Positions 24,818-32,025 of a stretch of DNA of 57,386 nucleotides are shown here, piece after piece; position 1 is the stretch's first letter; each line of letters starts with the position of its first letter. The stretch is from CAWIVJ01 sp963839525. GTDB taxonomy: Bacteria > Cyanobacteriota > Vampirovibrionia > Gastranaerophilales > Gastranaerophilaceae. The DNA lies in NCBI GenBank assembly GCA_963839525.1, contig CAWIVJ010000020.1, positions 1-57,386 on the forward strand, read 5' to 3'. The notes under the pieces are model-generated. The model did not search any database. It had not been told where the DNA came from and was given only the letters and a program-made list of their open reading frames with translations. A program made the translations under genes and the position numbers.

Positions 24818-25132
24818 ATGAAAAGAACATTAGTATTATTGAGTCTTTTAACAACAATGTTTATCGGTTCTCAAACATTTGCGGCTTGTCCTTGCGAATG
24901 CCCATGTCCAGCAGCACCTTGCTGTCCTTGTGAAAAAGTTATAGTTCCTTGCTGCCCTGCATGCCCTGTTGAGAATTCTTGTTGTGACCCTTGCTGTGAT
25001 CCTTGCGCAAAAAGATGCTGTGATCCTTGCTGTGATAACAATTGCGGCGGTCATTGCCGTAAAAAATGCAGCTGGTGGAAATTCTGGGAAAATAAGAATT
25101 GTTGTTACAGATGCAAAAAATGTTGCGATTAG
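24818..25132 (+). CDS. exported, extremely cysteine-rich protein, 104 aa
   Basis: Not assigned to a known family. A signal peptide (MKRTLVLLSLLTTMFIGSQTFA) is followed by about 82 residues with about 27 cysteines, in CP, CCP and CCDPC repeats (CPCECPCP; CCDPCCDPC; RCCDPCC). A basic/aromatic patch, RKKCSWWKFWENK, precedes the C-terminal CCYRCKKCCD. Such density fits either metal binding (metallothionein-like) or a disulfide-crosslinked envelope layer. GAAGGAG lies 11 nt before the ATG. A terminator follows, so it is expressed separately from the related gene at 25363. Confidence 0.8.
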   Translation: MKRTLVLLSLLTTMFIGSQTFAACPCECPCPAAPCCPCEKVIVPCCPACPVENSCCDPCCDPCAKRCCDPCCDNNCGGHCRKKCSWWKFWENKNCCYRCKKCCD

Positions 25133-25168
25133 TATGATAACTTAAATCTTAATACCTGTTAAAAACTT

Positions 25169-25212
25169 ACAGAAATGCATTATGAAGAATATTCAAGTGC
25201 ATTTCTGTTTTT
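25169..25212 (+). terminator. rho-independent terminator
   Basis: ACAGAAATGCA (25169-25179) and TGCATTTCTGT (25198-25208) form an 11-bp perfect stem followed by a T run. It ends the first cysteine-rich gene. Confidence 0.8.
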
Positions 25213-25240
25213 ATGCCTAGGTGGGTGATGTAGTTTTACC

Positions 25241-25296
25241 TATAAATACTACCCTTATAGATATAGCTTTTTATTTATATAAGTATAGAATAAAAA
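25241..25296 (+). promoter_or_regulatory. conserved upstream block shared by the two Cys-rich genes (copy 2)
   Basis: The counterpart of 24697-24752, ending about 65 bp before the ATG of the 202-aa gene. It is more AT-rich than copy 1 toward its 3' end. Confidence 0.45.
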
Positions 25297-25362
25297 TATG
25301 AAAAATTTTGTTTAAACAAACCTAAATAAAAAGTTGATAATAAAAAAAAGGAGAACCGTCTT

Positions 25363-25971
25363 ATGAAAAAAACATTAGTAGCATTGTTTACTTTGTTTGC
25401 ATTGTCAATAGCGTCACAAGCATCATTTGCTGCTTGTCCTTGCAAACCTTGTGACCCATGTGCAAAACCTTGCAACCCTTGTTGTGAACCTTGTGAAAAA
25501 CCTTGCAACCCTTGTTGTGACCCATGTGAAAAACCATGTGATCCATGCTGTGATCCATGTGCAAAAGAATGTTGTGACCCTTGCTGTTGCGATCCATGTT
25601 GTGAAAAATGGTTAGATTGTAAATGCTTACAAGACTATTTTTGCCGTATGGGATTCAACGAATGCCAAAAAGCACAAGCTTTAGCTGCCATTGAAAAATT
25701 TAAATGCGAAACCCAATGCCTCAGAGCAAAAGGCTGTGATTGTGAAAACAAATGCGATTGCAGAGAATATAGAAAAGCTCTTAGAAAATTAGATTGCTGC
25801 ATGAAAACAATTATTACTGACTGCCAAAAACCTGATTACAAATGTGTAAGAAAAGAAGTAAAAGATCAAGTTAAATGCTGTCACAAATGCTTAATTAATC
25901 CTTTCTATCGCTGTAAATCCTGTGATTGCGGATGTGGATGTGCTTGCCCTTGCGATTGCGGCCGCAAATAA
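25363..25971 (+). CDS. exported, extremely cysteine-rich repeat protein, 202 aa
   Basis: Related to the protein at 24818. A 23-residue signal peptide (MKKTLVALFTLFALSIASQA, then SFA) is followed by about 48 cysteines in 179 residues. Residues 31-75 are four 11-12-residue repeats of the form DPCEKPCNPCC. The rest is a more complex charged domain with spaced cysteines (CKCLQDYFCRMGFNEC; CETQCLRAKGCDCENKCDC; a C-terminal CDCGCGCACPCDCG). It could bind metal or form a disulfide network in the envelope. AAAGGAG lies before the ATG. A terminator follows at 25999. Confidence 0.8.
   Translation: MKKTLVALFTLFALSIASQASFAACPCKPCDPCAKPCNPCCEPCEKPCNPCCDPCEKPCDPCCDPCAKECCDPCCCDPCCEKWLDCKCLQDYFCRMGFNECQKAQALAAIEKFKCETQCLRAKGCDCENKCDCREYRKALRKLDCCMKTIITDCQKPDYKCVRKEVKDQVKCCHKCLINPFYRCKSCDCGCGCACPCDCGRK
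25453..25587 (+). repeat. 33-bp coding tandem repeat
   Basis: Four units encode DPC(A/E)KPC(N/D)PCC at 25453-25485, 25486-25518, 25519-25551 and 25552-25587; the last is 3 bp longer (AKECCDPCC). Units differ at several silent and coding positions, so the repeat is not recent. Confidence 0.75.
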
Positions 25972-25998
25972 GCAAATAAATTGATTTACATATTTTTA

Positions 25999-26035
25999 AA
26001 CAGGCAAAACATTAAAAGGTTTTGTCTGTTTTTTT
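25999..26035. terminator. terminator between convergent genes
   Basis: AACAGGCAAAAC (25999-26010) and GTTTTGTCTGTT (26019-26030) pair with one G-T and are followed by T5. It ends the Cys-rich gene and overlaps the 3' end of the convergent TPR gene. Confidence 0.7.
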
Positions 26036-27331
26036 GTTAACTATAAGATCTTTTATAATTCTTTCCATTAACAGTTCCCAACTATCATTTTCGTTTTGTT
26101 TTCTGAAGATTTGGACACTTTTATACCATGGTGTAGTCTCTTTATCAAAAAACCATCTCCATTCAGCATATTTATTCAACAATACGAAAGTTTCCCCCCC
26201 CATTGCACCTGAAAGATTAAATAAACTGTTATCACTTGTTACAAATAAATCTATATTTTCTATAGCAACAGCCGTTTCAGAAAAATTATTAAAATTTTTA
26301 CCCAAATCAATAATTTCAATTTCTTCAGGCAATTCTTTAAGTTGTTCTGTAGCAAATCCTTTCTGAAAAGAATAAATTCTGGTGTTTTTTAACTTAGCCA
26401 GAGGATAAAAAAACCTCAAAGGAATATTCCGGCAAACATTTCCAAATTTTGTTCCACTCCAGGATATTCCTATTTTAAAACAGTCATTATCAAAAAATTT
26501 TTCCCTATAAGCCTCAACTTTACTTTTATCTGCCTTAAGATAACCTTCTGCCAGCGGAATATTATCAACGCTCGCCTTCAAAATATAGGGTAAGCTCATA
26601 AGCGGAATATGATAATCAAATGACAAATCTCTTATTAAAGCAGACTTTCCAACAATTTCAATATCATTAAAGCTATTTTTCATTAAATCAACAAGTTCAT
26701 TTTGCACTCTAAAAATTATTTTTCCAACCATAGGTTTTATCTGCTCAAGATATCTGCAAAACTGAATAGAATCTCCAAACCCCTGTTCATACTGGACAAG
26801 CAAAGTTTTATCAAGAATCTTTTGACCTTCCCATCTTGGTTTATCCATTTTAGGATACTCTGTAGGAGTATATTCTTTAAGAAATCTGTATTCATAATAT
26901 TTCCAGCCTTCTTCAAAATCTTTTAACTGAATCTTCTGGCAACCGTAAGCCATATAATCATCCAGAACAGGATCTAACTTAAACAATTTGTGAAAGCATT
27001 CGCTTGCTTCCTGATGTTTACCTGCAAGAGGATATACAAGTGCAAGGTTCCTGATTGCTTGTTTATAATCAGGCTGAATTTCAAGGGCTTTTTCAAAATA
27101 ACTTATTTGTTTATCAATATTTTGATATTTTGCCAATTTTTGATACAAATAACCAAGCATATTGTACACAACAGCATTTGTTTTACATAGTTTAATATAT
27201 TTTTCGTAGTAAACAATTGCAGCAACATAATCTTTATTTTTAAATTTTTCGTATCCGAGCTCGTTTAAAATTTCCAGTGCCTTTTCAACACTTTTATAAG
27301 AGGAATTTTCCTTTCCCTTCCTATGCTTCAT
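26012..27331 (-). CDS. TPR protein with C-terminal glycosyltransferase-like domain, 439 aa
   Basis: The N-terminal third holds tetratricopeptide repeats (YVAAIVYYEKYIKLC; AVVYNMLGYLYQKLAK; YFEKALEIQPDYKQAIRNLA) for protein contacts. The remainder resembles the GT9-like domain found behind TPRs in many bacteria: YEQGFGDSIQFCRYL, FKIGISWSGT, IDLGKNFNNFSETAVAIENIDLFVTSD, WRWF..TPWY. The usual DT.VAHLAGALG motif reads DNSLFNLSGAMG here, so the conserved His is missing and activity is doubtful. The start at 27331 overlaps the last codons of pckA. An upstream in-frame start (27361) lies inside pckA. Confidence 0.75.
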   Translation of the reverse strand: MKHRKGKENSSYKSVEKALEILNELGYEKFKNKDYVAAIVYYEKYIKLCKTNAVVYNMLGYLYQKLAKYQNIDKQISYFEKALEIQPDYKQAIRNLALVYPLAGKHQEASECFHKLFKLDPVLDDYMAYGCQKIQLKDFEEGWKYYEYRFLKEYTPTEYPKMDKPRWEGQKILDKTLLVQYEQGFGDSIQFCRYLEQIKPMVGKIIFRVQNELVDLMKNSFNDIEIVGKSALIRDLSFDYHIPLMSLPYILKASVDNIPLAEGYLKADKSKVEAYREKFFDNDCFKIGISWSGTKFGNVCRNIPLRFFYPLAKLKNTRIYSFQKGFATEQLKELPEEIEIIDLGKNFNNFSETAVAIENIDLFVTSDNSLFNLSGAMGGETFVLLNKYAEWRWFFDKETTPWYKSVQIFRKQNENDSWELLMERIIKDLIVNKKTDKTF

Positions 27332-28973
27332 TTTTAACTTTTTCCAAGGCTTCAAGCGCATCCGAAGGAAGCTTATCTAAGCCTGTTTTTTCTGTCTCTC
27401 TGGATTTAACAAAATCAATTCTGTCCTGCATACGTTTTTTAAATTCTTCTTTATACTCAAAATTGCCTAAGTCAGCATTAAAACCTTCAATATGCATTAT
27501 TTCAATATCAGAAAAATTTGCCCATTTTTCAAATTTGGTACCGCCTTCAACAATCGATTCAATTATACCTAAAGTGTGTTTTGGTTGAACTTTTTGCCCC
27601 ATAAAATCACCTGTATTCAAGATATAACAATCAACTCCATCTTCAATTAACTGCTTAAATCTTGTATAATCCATTTTAAGCGGATAAACTCTAAAAGGAT
27701 TTGCATAAGGCTCCACAACCAGAGCATTAGGATCAACACCCTCAGCTAAACGCTCCGCCGTTGTTCTTTTTGTTGCAAGCGTTGCTCCCATGGCAGAGCC
27801 TAAGGAAGCACCTGAAAGCTTAATCACAGGAGGAATTGTAGGGTCTTTCATTAACCAAAAAATAGCATTTATCGGTTCATTGATTCTGTCAACTCTGTTT
27901 TCAGACCAGAGTTTTGACTTGACTGCACGTCCATTTCCGTTTCTTATATCTTCGGTTATCGAATAAAATTTTCCGTTTTTACCTTGAATAACTCCGTTAT
28001 TCTGCTGTGTAATTATATATTTATTATCCTCACAGCCCATTGGATAATCCTGTGTTTTATCAAAGTAAGCAGGTTCAAGCGCAATTGAATATTTATCATG
28101 CACATTTATTATAAAAGCATCATCATGCAATACGGTAATATCATACTTATTGTTATGTTTTGCATGGGTAATTGTTGATTTCCCGGATCCTGAAAGCCCA
28201 AAAACAGCAACTTGAAAAGATTTTTTATCTGTTTTCTTTCCGAGATTGTATCTCTTCATTCCGCCATGGCAAGATGCATAACCGTTTCTTGCAGCAGCGC
28301 CCCAGGCAAGAGTTAAAGTCCCTTTTTTATGCTCGCCGAAATATCTCATTCCCAAAATTACAGCACAGTTATGTTCAGGATCAAAAAAGGTTAATCCATA
28401 TGGAAATTCAGGGTGTGTCCAATCAGGATTCGAGAACACGAAAATATCTCCTTCATTAATTTTTCGGGATTTTCCATACATTTTTTCATATTTTTTTGTT
28501 ATATATTGGAAATTCAGCATCCAGGAATACATTACATTTTCAAATCCTTGCGGAATAAGAAGATGTGCTTTTATCATGAAATCTTCTTCCAAACCCACGA
28601 CTGTTTGTGTTTTATACATTAATTTATCGCGGGTTTGATAGACTGCTTCTCTTATAATAGGAAGCAAATACGATACATCACAATCTGGCTCACCGACAAT
28701 TTTTCGAGCAGCCGCACATCGCCCTACAACTGAACCGTCATTAAACAAAAGCTGATTGGCTCCTTTAGGTAAGCCTATTTTCTCGGGTTTAAATACAGGC
28801 ATACCAGTTAACTCAACTGTTCCCGGGCTGTTTTTTGCCAAAAGATAAGCTTGTGAAACATTTTTTATTTCCTTAACATTATTACCGAAAAATGGTGCTG
28901 TTATTGTTGCGCGTACATTTGAAAAAATCGATTTCAGTTCTTTTGAATCAGTAAAAAACTCTACAGTTGACAT
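27321..28973 (-). CDS. pckA: phosphoenolpyruvate carboxykinase (ATP)
   Basis: Interconverts oxaloacetate plus ATP with PEP plus CO2, either gluconeogenic or, in some anaerobes, CO2-fixing. The 550 aa hold RYFGEHKKG (210-218, the YxGEMKKG substrate/Mn motif), the P-loop FGLSGSGKST (258-267), and LHDDAFII plus ALEPAYFDKT as the kinase-2 and following region. An ATP-type enzyme fits the motif set. AAGGAGG lies 7 nt before the ATG. It is 62 bp downstream of the malic enzyme on the same strand, making a C3/C4 carbon pair. Confidence 0.92.
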   Translation of the reverse strand: MSTVEFFTDSKELKSIFSNVRATITAPFFGNNVKEIKNVSQAYLLAKNSPGTVELTGMPVFKPEKIGLPKGANQLLFNDGSVVGRCAAARKIVGEPDCDVSYLLPIIREAVYQTRDKLMYKTQTVVGLEEDFMIKAHLLIPQGFENVMYSWMLNFQYITKKYEKMYGKSRKINEGDIFVFSNPDWTHPEFPYGLTFFDPEHNCAVILGMRYFGEHKKGTLTLAWGAAARNGYASCHGGMKRYNLGKKTDKKSFQVAVFGLSGSGKSTITHAKHNNKYDITVLHDDAFIINVHDKYSIALEPAYFDKTQDYPMGCEDNKYIITQQNNGVIQGKNGKFYSITEDIRNGNGRAVKSKLWSENRVDRINEPINAIFWLMKDPTIPPVIKLSGASLGSAMGATLATKRTTAERLAEGVDPNALVVEPYANPFRVYPLKMDYTRFKQLIEDGVDCYILNTGDFMGQKVQPKHTLGIIESIVEGGTKFEKWANFSDIEIMHIEGFNADLGNFEYKEEFKKRMQDRIDFVKSRETEKTGLDKLPSDALEALEKVKNEA

Positions 28974-29035
28974 TTAATCCTCCTTAAAACAGGCTTTTAT
29001 ATTATAAACAATTATTTCACTTCAATAAAATCTTG

Positions 29036-30565
29036 TCAAAATTTTACAAGCTTATTTACAATTGCTTTTACAACGTTTGGGTCAAGTGCATTTGGCAAAA
29101 TATGTGTTGTGGTTAAATCTTTCTCATTCACTAATGATGCTATTGCAATGGAGCACTCAAGCTTGATTTCATTAGTGATTTTTTTAATATTATTATCAAT
29201 TAATCCCCTGAATAACCCGGGGAAAGCAAGTGAATTGTTAATTTGATTGTCAAAATCGCTTCGTCCCGTTGCAACAATAAAAGCCCCGGCTTTTTTTGCT
29301 TCATCAGGCATAATTTCAGGTATTGGATTTGCTAATGCAAAAATTATAGATTTTTCCCTCATTTTTTTTATAAATTCACCTTTCAAAACACCTCCCGTAG
29401 AAAGCCCTATAAAAACATCTGCTCCTTGAAGAGCATCCTCCAAAGTTCCTTTTAAATTGTTTTTATTAGTCAGTTTTGCAAGTTCTTCCAGATGAGGTTC
29501 GTTTTCAGGGTTTGAATGAACAATTCCTTTTTTATTTGTATGAATAATATCCTCGGCGCCGGCTTTTAAAAGTAATTTTGATACTGCCTGTGCTGCAGCG
29601 CCGGCGCCGGAAAAGACTATTTTCACCGAATCCAGTTTTTTACCTGCAAGAATAAGTGAATTTAAAAGTGCTGCCAGAACAACTATTGCCGTTCCATGCT
29701 GATCATCATGAAAGACAGGGATATCAAGTATTTCAACAATTTCTTTTTCAATATCAAAACATCTTGGCGCAGAAATATCCTCTAAGTTAACTCCCGCAAA
29801 AGAGTTTTTCAAAGCTTGAACTATTTTTATAATTTCTTTACTATTTTGAGTTTTTAAACACAAAGGAACTGCATTTACTCCGCCCAAAGCCTTGAAAAGC
29901 ACTGCTTTTCCTTCCATAACCGGAAGCCCTGCTTCAGGACCGATATTGCCAAAACCTAATACCGCAGAACCGTCAGAAACTATCGCTACAGGTTTTTGGT
30001 GAGGCTCTTGTGAAAGTCTGCTTTCGAAAACTCCTCCCGCTTTCTCCCTTAAAGCAAGCGATTGCTCTTCAAAAGTTCCTTCAAGCATATTCAAGTCAAA
30101 ATTGAAAATATTTTTTGAAAACGGCTTAAAAAAATCAACTATATCAACTCCTGCTTGTTTTAAAACAGGTATATTAACATTAAACTCAATGTCTTTGATT
30201 TCTTCCGAAATCAAAGTTAAATCAATACCGCAAAAATTGGGATAAATGTTTTCGACAACAAGTTTTAGTATATTTTCTCCCTCGCTACTTGAGGGAGATG
30301 GCTGGGGTGAGGGATAAGTAACCTCCAACGGGTACGCATCAATATTAAGTGTGCTTTTCAAAAATATTGCCCGTTTAAGTGATTTTTCATAGTCAAAAGA
30401 TAAAACAGCAACAGAATTTTCTCTGTTTGTATAAAGATAAGAAAGCCCATCATTTTCTTTAATCTTCATGCAGGCATGCCCGACACCTGGCGTATAGATT
30501 AAAGACAAAATCTCCAAACTTTCCGGCTCTATCTTGGGTATAAATTCAATTGATTTGTATTGCAT
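29036..30565 (-). CDS. malic enzyme (NAD(P)-dependent malate dehydrogenase, decarboxylating), 509 aa
   Basis: Decarboxylates malate to pyruvate with reduction of NAD or NADP. The N-terminal domain has SLIYTPGVGHACMKI; the catalytic and metal region has FHDDQHGTAIVVLAAL; the Rossmann domain has VFSGAGAAAQAVSKLLL; ALANPIPEIMPDEA follows. It lacks the phosphotransacetylase-like tail of the large bacterial enzyme. I start at ATG 30565 because GGAGG lies 5 nt upstream; the frame also extends to 30622 next to a repeat. Residues 84-98 (YPSPQPSPSSSEGEN) are encoded by a repeat element inserted in frame and have no counterpart in the family. The enzyme is followed by pckA. Confidence 0.88.
   Translation of the reverse strand: MQYKSIEFIPKIEPESLEILSLIYTPGVGHACMKIKENDGLSYLYTNRENSVAVLSFDYEKSLKRAIFLKSTLNIDAYPLEVTYPSPQPSPSSSEGENILKLVVENIYPNFCGIDLTLISEEIKDIEFNVNIPVLKQAGVDIVDFFKPFSKNIFNFDLNMLEGTFEEQSLALREKAGGVFESRLSQEPHQKPVAIVSDGSAVLGFGNIGPEAGLPVMEGKAVLFKALGGVNAVPLCLKTQNSKEIIKIVQALKNSFAGVNLEDISAPRCFDIEKEIVEILDIPVFHDDQHGTAIVVLAALLNSLILAGKKLDSVKIVFSGAGAAAQAVSKLLLKAGAEDIIHTNKKGIVHSNPENEPHLEELAKLTNKNNLKGTLEDALQGADVFIGLSTGGVLKGEFIKKMREKSIIFALANPIPEIMPDEAKKAGAFIVATGRSDFDNQINNSLAFPGLFRGLIDNNIKKITNEIKLECSIAIASLVNEKDLTTTHILPNALDPNVVKAIVNKLVKF
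30272..30316 (-). repeat. repeat element in frame inside the malic enzyme gene
   Basis: About 45 bp with arms built on CTCCCTCGCTACTTGAGGGAG, followed by a GGTGAGGG stretch, encode YPSPQPSPSSSEGEN in the minus frame. Low-complexity Pro/Ser of this kind is a hallmark of palindromic elements carried in coding sequence. No second copy is seen in the window. Confidence 0.6.
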
Positions 30566-30622
30566 TTTGCCTCCAGTCATTGCAATGGGGTAAATGTTTT
30601 TATATATACTAAAGTCGTTCAC

Positions 30623-30710
30623 GTCTTTGCGAGGAAGGCTTTAGCCTAACGTGGCAATCTAAAAAATTTTTATTTTGGATTGCTTCACCCGCAAGGGAGC
30701 TCGCAATGAC
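30623..30710. repeat. palindromic repeat element GTCTTTGCGAGG...CTCGCAATGAC, 88 bp
   Basis: The outer ends GTCTTTGCGAG and CTCGCAATGAC are imperfect inverted repeats. Inside, GGCAATCTAAAA (from 30652) pairs with a TTTTGGATTGC stretch, and AGGCTTTAGCCT forms a small hairpin. It lies upstream of the malic enzyme start, in its leader or promoter region. Confidence 0.65.
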
Positions 30711-30750
30711 AAAACAATTTTAATAAAAACAAATCAAAATATCAAAAAAA

Positions 30751-30966
30751 TCAGTTTCTTTTTTTGAAATCCAAGTCATAGCCTAAAATTTCACAAATGG
30801 CCATTAATTCGTCATAACGCAAAGATTCATTGCCAAGCTTTTGAGATAAACCATTTTGTGAAACATTTTTACCCAATAATTTTGACATTCTTGATGCTAA
30901 TTCAGTCATTGTCATATGATTTTTCAAAAGCAATATTTTTATATTATCTCTCAAACCACTCTTCAT
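30751..30966 (-). CDS. small HTH regulator of a second divergent gene pair, 71 aa
   Basis: Paralogue of the 70-aa protein at 20020. The HTH reads MTMTELASRMSKLLGKNVSQ, then NGLSQKLGNESLRYDELMAI, ending LGYDLDFKKRN. Shared positions include ILLLK, LxKLxxN, the basic KKR tail and the Tyr-Asp segment after the recognition helix. It diverges from the 60-aa gene at 31075; the intergenic DNA holds a promoter-like TATAAT and a palindrome ATGATA-AC-TATCAT. It probably regulates both genes. No strong ribosome site is visible before its ATG. Confidence 0.75.
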   Translation of the reverse strand: MKSGLRDNIKILLLKNHMTMTELASRMSKLLGKNVSQNGLSQKLGNESLRYDELMAICEILGYDLDFKKRN

Positions 30967-31012
30967 ATGTATATGGTAATTTGTTTGACAAAAATGTGCA
31001 AATAATATAAGA

Positions 31013-31049
31013 TATAATCATGAATTATGATAACTATCATTAAAAATGA
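31013..31049 (+). promoter_or_regulatory. -10 box and operator-like palindrome of the second pair
   Basis: TATAAT lies at 31013-31018; the nearest good -35, TTGACA (30985-30990), is 22 bp away, too far for an ideal promoter. ATGATA (31027-31032) and TATCAT (31035-31040) form a palindrome at the expected transcript start, with a third ATGAT half-site at 31045-31049. It differs in sequence from the ACGT array of the first pair. Confidence 0.4.
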
Positions 31050-31074
31050 TGTTAATTTACAAAAAGAGGTTCTT

Positions 31075-31257
31075 ATGGACAGGCAAAAATTAAAAAAACT
31101 GGGCGCATTGACATTTGATTTAAACATGGATTTGAGTATTTTAAACAGTGCGGTAAAAAATATTGATGACGACTTAGAAGTTTGTTCTCTTGTTAATTTT
31201 ATTGAAAGAATTTATAAGACGTCAAATGATATAATGGATATTTTTTATAATTTATAA
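31075..31257 (+). CDS. small partner protein of the second HTH pair, 60 aa
   Basis: Function unknown. Short, helical and soluble: DRQKLKKLGALTFDLNMDLS, then ILNSAVKN, LEVCSLVNFIERIYKTSND. It aligns strongly with the remnant at 3942-4178 and weakly with the 64-aa partner at 20386. ATG 31075 has AGAGG 5-6 nt upstream; an in-frame start at 31027 falls on the operator palindrome. The same frame stays open for 22 codons past the TAA (QVKELKDADKAATELAKSGF), running into the end of rnhB. That hints at a longer ancestral protein or a fused remnant. Confidence 0.65.
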   Translation: MDRQKLKKLGALTFDLNMDLSILNSAVKNIDDDLEVCSLVNFIERIYKTSNDIMDIFYNL

Positions 31258-31317
31258 CAGGTCAAAGAGCTTAAAGATGCTGATAAAGCTGCAACAGAGC
31301 TAGCAAAAAGTGGCTTT

Positions 31318-32025
31318 TTAGCTTAACAAGCTCAACTGTTTTGCAGCCCTGCTTCTTAAAAACATTTTTCGATGAAACGGCGTAATCCCGTATTTGTCTA
31401 TTGCTTCAAGATGCTCTTTTGTAAGGTAACCTGCATTTTGTTTCCAGTTATACTGCGGAAATTTTTCGTGTAATTTTTCCATATATCTGTCGCGCGAAAC
31501 TTTTGCTAAAATTCCTGCCGCAGCAATATTTGCAGATTTAGAATCCCCTTTAATTATGCATTTTTGATTATTTGAATCAAGAGTTTTAATTAACTTATTC
31601 CCGTCAACCAAAATTAAAATATTAGACTTTTGTTGTTGGGCTGGAAAGCCCAACCTACTTTTTATCTCTTGGCTTTTTGCTTCATGTATAACATTTTCCA
31701 CAGCAATTTTCATTGCTTTTAAAGATGCATTTAAAATATTTATCTTTTCAATTTCTTCAACCTCAATACAAACAGTTGAATTTATTGTATTTTCAAGGAT
31801 TATCCCATATAATTCTTCGCGTTTTTTCTTGGAAAGTTTTTTTGAATCGTTTAAGCAGGAAAGTTTTTGTAGCAAATCCTCATCTAAAGATTTAAAACAA
31901 ACTGCACTTGCAAAAACTCCTCCGGCTCCAGGTCCGCGTCCTGCTTCATCAGTTCCGATTAACAAGTCAGCATCAAAACCTCTATCAAATTTAAATAAAC
32001 TGCTGCTATTTTTTTTATAGCCCAT
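31318..32025 (-). CDS. rnhB: ribonuclease HII with a palindrome-encoded insertion
   Basis: Cleaves RNA in RNA/DNA hybrids and at single ribonucleotides in DNA. Catalytic residues appear in GTDEAGRGPGAGGVFASAV (Asp-Glu pair near residue 26), NDSKKLSKKKREELY, and ILVDGNKLI with the third Asp. The 235-aa length exceeds the usual 200 or so. Residues 118-133 (QEIKSRLGFPAQQQK region) split the strand that normally runs straight into ILVDGN. They are encoded by a GTTGGGCT hairpin also present at 2110-2178. The insertion keeps the frame and sits at a likely loop, so activity may be retained. It follows ylqF without a gap. Confidence 0.9.
   Translation of the reverse strand: MGYKKNSSSLFKFDRGFDADLLIGTDEAGRGPGAGGVFASAVCFKSLDEDLLQKLSCLNDSKKLSKKKREELYGIILENTINSTVCIEVEEIEKINILNASLKAMKIAVENVIHEAKSQEIKSRLGFPAQQQKSNILILVDGNKLIKTLDSNNQKCIIKGDSKSANIAAAGILAKVSRDRYMEKLHEKFPQYNWKQNAGYLTKEHLEAIDKYGITPFHRKMFLRSRAAKQLSLLS
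31635..31654. repeat. GTTGGGCT-type palindrome inside rnhB
   Basis: GTTGGGCT (31635-31642) and AGCCCAAC (31647-31654) form an 8-bp perfect stem with loop GGAA. It shares both arms and the flanking (T)GTTG and CAAC(C)TAC context with the element at 2110-2178. The encoded peptide is absent from normal RNase HII proteins. Confidence 0.7.

Noticed and set aside
25275..25615. Three other open frames overlapping the 202-aa Cys-rich gene
   Set aside because: They are shadows created by the repeat codons (TGT/TGC, CCT) in that gene; none has a ribosome site or a plausible protein composition.
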